The notes under the pieces: model-generated
What the model saw: only the letters and a program-made list of their open reading frames with translations
What the model was told of the DNA's origin: nothing
The model's database searches: none
In this document: positions 41,883-47,445 of the stretch, in pieces
Numbering within the stretch: the stretch's first letter is position 1
Layout: each line of letters opens with the position of its first letter
Made by a program: the position numbers and the translations under genes
DNA from: Nitrospira sp.
Lineage (GTDB): Bacteria > Nitrospirota > Nitrospiria > Nitrospirales > Nitrospiraceae
NCBI GenBank assembly: GCA_022843785.1
Contig: JALHMZ010000020.1
Span: forward strand, 1 to 47,445
Reading direction: 5' to 3'
Length of the DNA stretch: 47,445 nt

Positions 41883-42824
41883 CTACTTTCGGCCTGCTCT
41901 GGTTGTCGAGCCAGACCTGCCCGATTTGACGGTACCCTGCGATCCTGTACCGCTCAGCAACGGATGGCCCATGGCCGTACGCTCTTCGATATAACGCTCA
42001 GCACATTGCCGGGCCAAAGCTCGCACTCTGGCAATATACCCGGTCCGCTCGGCCACGCTGATGGCGCCGCGTGCATCCAGGAGATTGAACGCGTGGGAGG
42101 ACTTGATGCAGTAGTCGTAGGCCGGCAGCGTCAGACGCGTATCGTTCCGGCTCAGCAATCGCTTACACTCTCCTTCATACGACTGAAACATCTGCATCAG
42201 CATCGGCACATCGCCCTCTTCGAAATTGTACCGGGAGCCTTGTACTTCGGTTTCATGGTGGATATCGCCATAGGTGATGGCGTCGGTCCACGCGAGATCG
42301 AAGACGTTGTTCACTTCTTGTAGATACATGGCAATGCGTTCGGTTCCGTACGTAATCTCGCCCGTGATGGGACTTAATTCAATGCCGCCGATTTCTTGGA
42401 AGTACGTAAACTGCGTGATTTCCATTCCATCCAACCGCACTTCCCACCCCAACCCCCAGGCGCCCAACGTCGGCGACTCCCAGTCGTCCTGAATGAAACG
42501 GATGTCGTGCTGTTTCGGATTGATCCCTAAGCAGGACAAGCTTTCAAGATACAACTCTTGGATATTGTCCGGAGCGGGCTTCAACACCACCTGATACTGA
42601 TAGTAGTGCTGCATACGGTTTGGATTTTCACCATAGCGCCCATCTGTGGGACGACGGCAGGGTTGCGCATACGCAGCGCGCCAGGGTTCCGGTCCCAGCG
42701 ACCGGAGAAAGGTTGCTGGATGGAATGTGCCGGCACCCATCTCCATATCGTAGGGCTGATGAATGACACAGCCTCGATCGGCCCAAAAGCGGTGCAGGGT
42801 AAGAATCAAATCTTGATAATTCAC
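41883..42824 (-). CDS. glyQ: Glycyl-tRNA synthetase, alpha subunit
   Basis: The catalytic subunit of heterotetrameric glycyl-tRNA synthetase: it activates glycine with ATP. The 313-residue protein is typical: [20 protein letters not shown], then [40 protein letters not shown] and [16 protein letters not shown]. The last 20 residues are Ser/Gly/Arg-rich and poorly conserved. It is the first gene of a string of seven that ends with ribE. The promoter lies 65 bases upstream. I see no T-box in the short leader. Confidence 0.95.
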   Translation of the reverse strand: MNYQDLILTLHRFWADRGCVIHQPYDMEMGAGTFHPATFLRSLGPEPWRAAYAQPCRRPTDGRYGENPNRMQHYYQYQVVLKPAPDNIQELYLESLSCLGINPKQHDIRFIQDDWESPTLGAWGLGWEVRLDGMEITQFTYFQEIGGIELSPITGEITYGTERIAMYLQEVNNVFDLAWTDAITYGDIHHETEVQGSRYNFEEGDVPMLMQMFQSYEGECKRLLSRNDTRLTLPAYDYCIKSSHAFNLLDARGAISVAERTGYIARVRALARQCAERYIEERTAMGHPLLSGTGSQGTVKSGRSGSTTRAGRK

Positions 42825-42888
42825 GGCAGGTCCAGCCTAGACGGGAGAAATAAACGACTGTTTATTCGGTTGCGCAAATCGAGGGGCA

Positions 42889-42917
42889 AGCTAACAAGAA
42901 TGCTTTTCCCCTGTCAA
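42889..42917 (-). promoter_or_regulatory. Promoter of the glyQ-glyS-ppdK-rib operon
   Basis: TTGACA (42912-42917) with TTAGCT 17 bases on (42889-42894), or TAGCTT after 18. The -10 region reads TTGTTAGCT, the same TGTTAGC form seen before the lipoprotein operon and transketolase. The predicted leader is about 58 bases. Confidence 0.6.
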
Positions 42918-43022
42918 GCAACATTCCCTCTGTGATCAATAGTTTGCAAATGTACCTATCTCATATGCATACGTACTAGCAGTACATGACGTAACTGGCG
43001 GTCCATCACCTTCTGGAATGTA

Positions 43023-43086
43023 TCAGGAGTTGACAGGAGAGAACGACTTGACCTATTGTTCTGTTTGTTGACAAACTAACTCCTGA
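43023..43086 (+). promoter_or_regulatory. Promoter and inverted repeat upstream of the Rrf2 gene
   Basis: TTGACA (43030-43035) with TATTGT (43054-43059) at 18 bases is the best promoter; a second TTGACA at 43068 has no well-spaced -10. A perfect 9-bp inverted repeat TCAGGAGTT (43023-43031) and AACTCCTGA (43078-43086) brackets the promoter and could be an Rrf2 operator pair. This lies in the 280-base divergent gap with glyQ. Confidence 0.45.
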
Positions 43087-43104
43087 ATATAGTCCTCTGT
43101 GCCT

Positions 43105-43539
43105 ATGAAACTGTCGAAGAAAAGCGAGTACGGACTCCGAGCCCTTCTTGAATTGACACGGGCTCATGGCACAGCCACATTACAGCGCCAGGATATTGCC
43201 GCTCGCCAACACATCCCGATTGAATTCTTAGAGCAAATCCTGCTCCCACTGAAACGAGCTGGACTCCTTTCAAGCCGGCGAGGCGCCAAAGGTGGCTACG
43301 CCCTGATCAAGCAACCGAAAGACATTTCACTCGGCCATGTGATCCGCATTCTTGACGGCCCACTTGCGCCGATCGGTTGCGTCAGCAAAACTGCGTACCA
43401 AAAATGTAGTGATTGCCCCTATGCCAATAAGACACAGTGCCCCGTGCAGCACGTCATGGGCGCCGTACGAGACGCAATTGCCGATATCCTGGATAACTAT
43501 TCACTGGCCGATTTCGCGGCAGGCCATCGGAAAACATAA
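43105..43539 (+). CDS. Rrf2-family regulator with a four-Cys cluster
   Basis: A 144-residue winged-helix regulator. It starts MKLSKKSEYGLRALLELTRA with the recognition helix QDIAARQHIPIEFLEQIL and wing SSRRGAKGGYAL, both typical of Rrf2. Cys92, Cys101, Cys104 and Cys112 may bind an iron-sulphur cluster; IscR/NsrR-type proteins use three, and the spacing here is its own. ATG 43105 is preferred to GTG 43099. The TauE/SafE permease gene follows after six bases, as in loci where Rrf2 (CymR-like) regulators govern sulphur metabolism. It probably controls itself and the permease. Confidence 0.85.
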   Translation: MKLSKKSEYGLRALLELTRAHGTATLQRQDIAARQHIPIEFLEQILLPLKRAGLLSSRRGAKGGYALIKQPKDISLGHVIRILDGPLAPIGCVSKTAYQKCSDCPYANKTQCPVQHVMGAVRDAIADILDNYSLADFAAGHRKT

Positions 43540-43545
43540 CGAACC

Positions 43546-44379
43546 ATGGACCTGCTCGTTCTCGTATCGATCACCTTCATTGCGGCAACAGTCAATGGCG
43601 CGCTGGGATATGGCTTCTCCTCTATCACCGTCCCTGTCGCCTTGCTGTTCTATACCAATCGGATTCTGAATCCCGCGCTCGTGCTGATAGAATTGGTGAT
43701 GAACAGCTACGTCCTGTTCATCAATCGAGCCAGTGTTCCGAATGTCTGGAAACGGGTGGCCCCGATTCTCATCGGCCTTGCAGTCGGTGTCGCCATCGGC
43801 AGCTATATCCTGTCCTTGGTCCATCCTGCCTGGGTCAAGTTCGTCACCTACTTTTTTCTGCTGCCGCTGATTCTCCTCCAAGCCGCCGGCATCCGAAAAC
43901 CGATTAAAGCTGAACGCGCCATCGCCGTCCCGTTTGGGATGGGAATCGGCACCCTCTATTCCGTCACGACGATTTCCGGGCCTCCACTCGCATTACTGTT
44001 CAATAATCAAGGCTACGCCAAGCAGGATTTTCGTGCTGCACTCGGCATCATTCGTGTCGCAGAAGCTTCCTTCACCGCTGTCGCCTACGGCATCATCGGC
44101 TTTTACAGCGCCGGAAGTATGGAGATCATTCCGTATATCATTCCAAGCGTTCTCATGGGCATCCCACTCGGCAGCTACCTTATTCGCCTGATGGATCCTG
44201 AAACATTCAGACGGTTCTGCATGGCGTTCGATGCACTCGTGGTGGCATTCGGACTGTCACGGGTATTAGTCGAACTCGATCTTGCCTCAGCATTTACGAC
44301 TTACAGCATCCTATTGATCGTCATGCTGCTGAACGCGTATCTCCTCTACCGGTTTTTCAGAGAACGCCCGCCGCCATAG
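43546..44379 (+). CDS. TauE/SafE-family sulphite/sulphonate exporter-like permease
   Basis: A 277-residue membrane protein with eight or so helices in two similar halves, e.g. VSITFIAATVNGALGYGFSS at the start and FGMGIGTLYSVTTISGPPLA (motif GPPLALLF) opening the second half, which is characteristic of TauE/SafE. Members move sulphite, sulphoacetate or other organic anions. The adjoining Rrf2 regulator supports a sulphur link. It starts six bases after the regulator with no separate promoter. A hairpin terminator follows. Confidence 0.85.
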   Translation: MDLLVLVSITFIAATVNGALGYGFSSITVPVALLFYTNRILNPALVLIELVMNSYVLFINRASVPNVWKRVAPILIGLAVGVAIGSYILSLVHPAWVKFVTYFFLLPLILLQAAGIRKPIKAERAIAVPFGMGIGTLYSVTTISGPPLALLFNNQGYAKQDFRAALGIIRVAEASFTAVAYGIIGFYSAGSMEIIPYIIPSVLMGIPLGSYLIRLMDPETFRRFCMAFDALVVAFGLSRVLVELDLASAFTTYSILLIVMLLNAYLLYRFFRERPPP

Positions 44380-44395
44380 ATCTATTCGCCACCAA

Positions 44396-44428
44396 GGCTT
44401 CAAATTGATTTGAGCCCGGCACTTTTTT
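44396..44428 (+). terminator. Rho-independent terminator after the permease gene
   Basis: The stem GGCTTCAAA/TTTGAGCC has one bulged T, a short loop, and a run of six T at 44423-44428 after a 6-base gap. It lies 17 bases past the stop codon. Confidence 0.5.
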
Positions 44429-44664
44429 CCCTTCGCCTTCCTTGATATCCCCGGCCAACCACCACCTTGTGTAGTAGCTGCCTGAAAATCCCACACTAGG
44501 AATCCTTCAATTTTCTTCGCATTGTACGTCTCTCTCCCAACGATGAATCCTACACCCTTCACTCTATGCGTCTGCGCTGACCATGTCGGAGTCAAACTCC
44601 GCTATTCATAAGCATCTTTCGCCGACTCCTCCCAGGCACATCCCTTGCTTATACCTCCTCTCAT

Positions 44665-45066
44665 ATGGACAACACAGCTCACGTTATTTGTCAGAAATCG
44701 ATCATTGGCCTGGCCTGTTCGATCACTTTGAGCGCCCTATTCCTCTCCCTCTCAGGTTGTGGATCAGGAGGCGCCGGGGAGCCAACAGTTTCTACAACCT
44801 CCACTGCAAGTGGAGCCACGGCAACCTTGGACTGGAATCCGGTGCAGCCCCAAGCAGGGGAACCATCCATCCTTGGCTATTACATTCATTATGGAAGACA
44901 ATCTGCGGGTCAACCTGGCTCCTGTTCCTATGAAGACTCCATCTTTGTGATGACCTCAACTGGAACCGTAACAGGGCTAGAAACAGGCAGCCGCTATTAC
45001 TTTGCGGTGAGTGCCTATAATGGAGTTGCAGGTGCCTGCTCAAACGAGGTCCTCACCGACACATAA
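44665..45066 (+). CDS. Fibronectin type III lipoprotein
   Basis: A 133-residue protein. A signal peptide with lipobox LSGC (Cys32) is followed by a Gly/Thr/Ser linker and one fibronectin-III fold: ATLDWNPVQ (strand B with Trp), ILGYYIHYGRQ (strand C), SRYYFAVSAYNGVAGACSNEV (strands F-G with the usual Tyr). Two cysteines (GSCSYED and ACSN) may bridge. It would be an outer-membrane-anchored binding module. The 285-base gap before it holds the permease terminator and nothing else I recognise. Monocistronic by appearance. Confidence 0.75.
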   Translation: MDNTAHVICQKSIIGLACSITLSALFLSLSGCGSGGAGEPTVSTTSTASGATATLDWNPVQPQAGEPSILGYYIHYGRQSAGQPGSCSYEDSIFVMTSTGTVTGLETGSRYYFAVSAYNGVAGACSNEVLTDT

Positions 45067-45126
45067 CACACCGACCCCTCAGAGATTTCTTCCAGTGGTT
45101 TCCTCGCAATTTCCCACTACTCTTCA

Positions 45127-45155
45127 TTGACTCCCTCCAACTGATTTGTTAGCCT
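45127..45155 (+). promoter_or_regulatory. Promoter of the transketolase gene
   Basis: TTGACT (45127-45132) and TAGCCT (45150-45155) are separated by 17 bases, the spacer ending TTTGT. This gives TGTTAGC across the -10, as at glyQ and the lipoprotein operon. The leader is about 80 bases. Confidence 0.55.
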
Positions 45156-45240
45156 CAGGCCCCGCTGCGTCGTTATCGACAAGATAGAACAAACACGCTC
45201 GACGCCACCTTTAGGCATCTGTCTCCCGAAAGGAGTTCTC

Positions 45241-47106
45241 ATGGCCGGCTCATTGGCTTCACCCGAATTACTCACAGCGCTTCAAAACAAAGCAACCCAA
45301 CTCCGTATCGGGAGTGTGTTGGCCACTAGCGAAGCGGGAAGCGGCCATCCGTCCAGTTGTTGTTCCGCCGCCGACATTGTGGCGGCACTCTTCTTCTCCG
45401 TCATGCGATACGACCCAAAGAATCCAAAAGCACCCAATAGCGATCGGTTTGTGCTCTCCAAAGGCCATGCCGCACCCCTTCTCTACGCCGCCTGGGCAGA
45501 AGCAGGACTGTTCCCGGCCAGTGACCTGTTGAAACTGCGCACCTTGGCGTCAGATCTGGAGGGGCATCCGACTCCCCGCCTGCCGTTTGTGGATATGGCG
45601 ACCGGCTCATTGGGACAAGGTCTTCCGGTTGGTATCGGCATCGCGCTGAACGCACAATTCGTCGACAAACTGGATCACCGAACCTATGTCTTAATGGGAG
45701 ATGGAGAATCCGTCGAGGGATCGGTGTGGGAATCCGCTGAGCTCGCGCGTCATCACGGATTAGACAGCCTCTGCGCAATCATCGATGTCAATCGGCTCGG
45801 TCAAAGTGATCCCACCATGCTCCAACATGATATGGAAGCCTACCGTGCTCGATGGGCCGGCTTCGGCTGGCAGGCATTGATCGTAGACGGACACGATCTT
45901 TCAGCTCTGCTCACAGCCTTTGACACCGCGGCACATACAAAAGGGAAGCCGACCGTGCTTCTTGCCAAGACCTTCAAAGGCAAGGGGATCTCTTTCATGG
46001 AGAACCATCCGAGCTGGCATGGGAAGCCTATTCCTAAAGGGGAAGAAACCCAAAAAGCTATCGCTGAACTGAACCAGCAGCTCAAGCAGGGCAGTATCTC
46101 CGTGGCCATCAAGAAGCCGGCATCGACGGCACCGACAACCTCTCCTGTCACCCCGCTCCCGGTATCGCCCTACAAAACAGGCGACGCTGTCGCAACGCGC
46201 GAAGCCTTCGGCGTCGCGCTGGAAGCACTGGGTTCGGCAAACCCCTCGGTTGTTGCCCTTGATGCAGACGTCAAGAACTCCACCTATACCGACAAATTCG
46301 GCAAAAAGTTTCCCGCCCGGTTTTTTGAAAACTTTATCGCCGAGCAAAATATGCTGGGCGCTGCGGCCGGACTTGCAGCCTGCGGAAAAATTCCTTTCGT
46401 CGCCACCTTTGCCGCATTCTTTACCCGCGCATACGACTTTATCCGTATGGCTGCCATCAGCGGATCGAACCTCAAGCTCGTCGGTACCCACGTGGGCGTG
46501 AGCATCGGGGAAGACGGCCCGTCGCAGATGGGCCTGGAAGACATCGCCATGATGGCGGCGCAGCCGGGCGTCACAGTGCTCTACCCCTCCGACGCCACCT
46601 GCACCTATCGCCTGGTCGAAGCAGCGGCCAATCACAAAGGGATGGTCTACCTGCGCGCCGGCAGACCAAAGAGTCCCGTTCTCTATGGACCGGAGGAGCG
46701 GTTCTCGATCGGCGGCAGCAAAGTACTCCGCCAGAGCGCATCGGACGTGCTCACCATCGTTGCCGCCGGGGTGACCCTGTTCGAAGCATTGAAGGCCCAC
46801 GACCAGTTAAAAGCGTCCGGCATCCATGTGCGCGTGATCGATCTCTACAGCATTGTCCCGATCGACCGCACCACATTGCTGGACAGCGCCAGATCTACCC
46901 ACGGCCGCATGCTCACGGTCGAAGACCATTATGCCCACGGGGGCCTGGGGGATGCCGTGCTCAGCGCGGTCGGACCGGAAGGAATCAAGGTCCACAAGCT
47001 CGCGGTGCGCGTGATTCCGCACAGCGGAAAGCCGGAGGAACTTGTCGATCACTTCGGCATCGGCACACGATCGATCGTCGAGACAGTGAAACAGATCGCC
47101 ACGTAG
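45241..47106 (+). CDS. tkt: Transketolase, animal-type
   Basis: This enzyme moves two-carbon units between sugar phosphates in the pentose-phosphate and Calvin cycles, with thiamine diphosphate. The 621-residue protein shows the ThDP/Mg motif GDGESVEGSVWE, SKGHAAPLLYAAWAEAG, GHP sites and the C-terminal ISIGEDGPSQM-like VSIGEDGPSQMGLED. The N-terminal half, linker and length resemble mammalian transketolase (about 620 residues) more than the E. coli type (about 660): AGSGHPSSCCSAADIV and DRFVLSKGHAAP are nearly those of the human enzyme from memory. A Pro/Thr-rich linker (around 285-310) joins the halves. GAAAGGAG precedes ATG 45241. Confidence 0.93.
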   Translation: MAGSLASPELLTALQNKATQLRIGSVLATSEAGSGHPSSCCSAADIVAALFFSVMRYDPKNPKAPNSDRFVLSKGHAAPLLYAAWAEAGLFPASDLLKLRTLASDLEGHPTPRLPFVDMATGSLGQGLPVGIGIALNAQFVDKLDHRTYVLMGDGESVEGSVWESAELARHHGLDSLCAIIDVNRLGQSDPTMLQHDMEAYRARWAGFGWQALIVDGHDLSALLTAFDTAAHTKGKPTVLLAKTFKGKGISFMENHPSWHGKPIPKGEETQKAIAELNQQLKQGSISVAIKKPASTAPTTSPVTPLPVSPYKTGDAVATREAFGVALEALGSANPSVVALDADVKNSTYTDKFGKKFPARFFENFIAEQNMLGAAAGLAACGKIPFVATFAAFFTRAYDFIRMAAISGSNLKLVGTHVGVSIGEDGPSQMGLEDIAMMAAQPGVTVLYPSDATCTYRLVEAAANHKGMVYLRAGRPKSPVLYGPEERFSIGGSKVLRQSASDVLTIVAAGVTLFEALKAHDQLKASGIHVRVIDLYSIVPIDRTTLLDSARSTHGRMLTVEDHYAHGGLGDAVLSAVGPEGIKVHKLAVRVIPHSGKPEELVDHFGIGTRSIVETVKQIAT

Positions 47107-47150
47107 CTGTCCGTCCGCCGTCGTTCTCCCCGCTCAAGCGCCAGAGGCCT

Positions 47151-47184
47151 GCTGTAGCCACACGCTTCGCGTCGTGGATACAGC
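47151..47184. repeat. Long imperfect hairpin downstream of transketolase
   Basis: GCTGTA/TACAGC, CCAC/GTGG and ACGC/GCGT stack into one stem with a G-A mismatch, one bulged C and loop TTC, flanked by GCC/GGC. No T-tract follows, so it may be a repeat-type element or a weak terminator. The rest of the 220-base gap to the insertion sequence holds nothing I recognise. Confidence 0.45.
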
Positions 47185-47326
47185 GGCTCAACGAGGCGCA
47201 TACATTTCCCGGCTTAGAAACCACGCGCTGTGAGACAGTCCTCCTTTCCGTCACACACTTCACGAGAGCCTGCACGTGGCCCACGTTCCAACACCCCTCA
47301 CCTCGCATGAATAACGAAAGTTACTT

Positions 47327-47445
47327 TGTAATCCCAAAATGACAATGTCCGGTTTCAGCAGAATAGAAATGTCCTCATCGTTGATAGACTGTTCGCTCTC
47401 AAAAGGAGGGTGGGATGGTCGGAGAGGACAGAGTCATGATGAGTG
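47327..47445 (+). mobile_element. End of an insertion sequence (right copy, partial)
   Basis: The exact reverse complement of bases 1-119, beginning TGTAATCCCAAAATGACAAT at the element tip. The boundary is set by the base where the two copies stop matching. The transposase frame begins at 47415 and runs rightwards out of the window. The two copies therefore face away from each other across the window. Confidence 0.75.
47415..47445 (+). CDS. Transposase, first codons only (right copy)
   Basis: ATG 47415 sits four bases after AAAAGGAGGG; a second in-frame ATG at 47436 follows GAGAGGA by seven bases. Only MVGEDRVMMS is visible before the window ends. The same start is present, mirrored, at the left end. 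An ISNCY-type transposase is suggested by memory of similar openings. Confidence 0.45.
   Translation, partial: MVGEDRVMMS

Noticed and set aside
42825..42888. T-box leader for glyQ
   Set aside because: The predicted leader is under 70 bases and shows no specifier stem or TGGNACC-like T-box sequence.
45901..46800. Minus-strand frame opposite transketolase
   Set aside because: Antisense shadow of a strongly conserved gene; the product is Gly/Cys/His-rich without motifs.
1..47445. CRISPR array, prophage or integrase-bounded island
   Set aside because: No regularly spaced repeats, phage structural genes or integrase were seen; tRNA-Phe has no neighbouring attachment-site duplicate that I can find.

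Overview
The window looks like an accessory-rich but mostly housekeeping stretch from a Nitrospira-type bacterium (phylum Nitrospirota). This is inferred from the gene mix: GlgC, pyruvate phosphate dikinase, acetyl-CoA synthetase, a CusCBA/CzcCBA-type pump with a small cytochrome c, LPP20/COG3014/LpoB lipoproteins and split GlyQ/GlyS. It was not confirmed by any search. Both ends carry the same 119-bp sequence in inverted orientation (1-119 and 47327-47445). Each copy ends just inside the first codons of what looks like a transposase reading outwards. The window is therefore bounded by two copies of one insertion sequence, most simply because an assembly contig stops at a repeat.

Left part (169-6405): glgC overlaps a gene for the C-terminal half of a Ski2-like DExH helicase. 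The gene for the N-terminal half (Walker A and DExH box) lies downstream of it, so the two halves are in reversed order. An outer-membrane beta-barrel gene, a small membrane-protein gene and tRNA-Phe(GAA) follow. From 6049 to 12182 (minus strand) a heavy-metal efflux operon encodes an outer-membrane factor, a periplasmic adaptor, an RND pump and a translationally coupled monohaem cytochrome c.

Middle part (12365-23070): a SpoU-type RNA methyltransferase, a coiled-coil protein, an XRE regulator predicted to be leaderless, an alpha/beta hydrolase with a nucleophilic Asp, an exported protein of unknown family, a large KAP P-loop NTPase with Clp_N-like repeats and a small coupled upstream ORF (a possible conflict-type locus), an RlmI-like methyltransferase, and a pyruvate/indolepyruvate decarboxylase-like ThDP enzyme.

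From 23090 to 29423: a lipoprotein operon (LPP20-like, LpoB-like, COG3014-like, LPP20-like) runs into a PIN toxin/antitoxin-like pair. Its promoter carries a dyad over the -35 box. A 56-codon gene and an exported caspase-fold protein that lacks the catalytic Cys follow.

Right part (29621-47106): acs with a small membrane-protein gene; an exported protein with YadA-head-like repeats; a seven-gene minus-strand operon glyQ-glyS-ppdK-ribD-(exported protein)-(MFS)-ribE; an Rrf2 regulator next to a TauE/SafE permease; a fibronectin-III lipoprotein; and a transketolase that resembles the animal-type enzyme. Three operons (glyQ, the lipoproteins, transketolase) share a promoter form TTGACn-N17/18-TAGCnT preceded by TGT, which may be the main housekeeping promoter of this organism. 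I saw no CRISPR array, prophage, integrase or rRNA.
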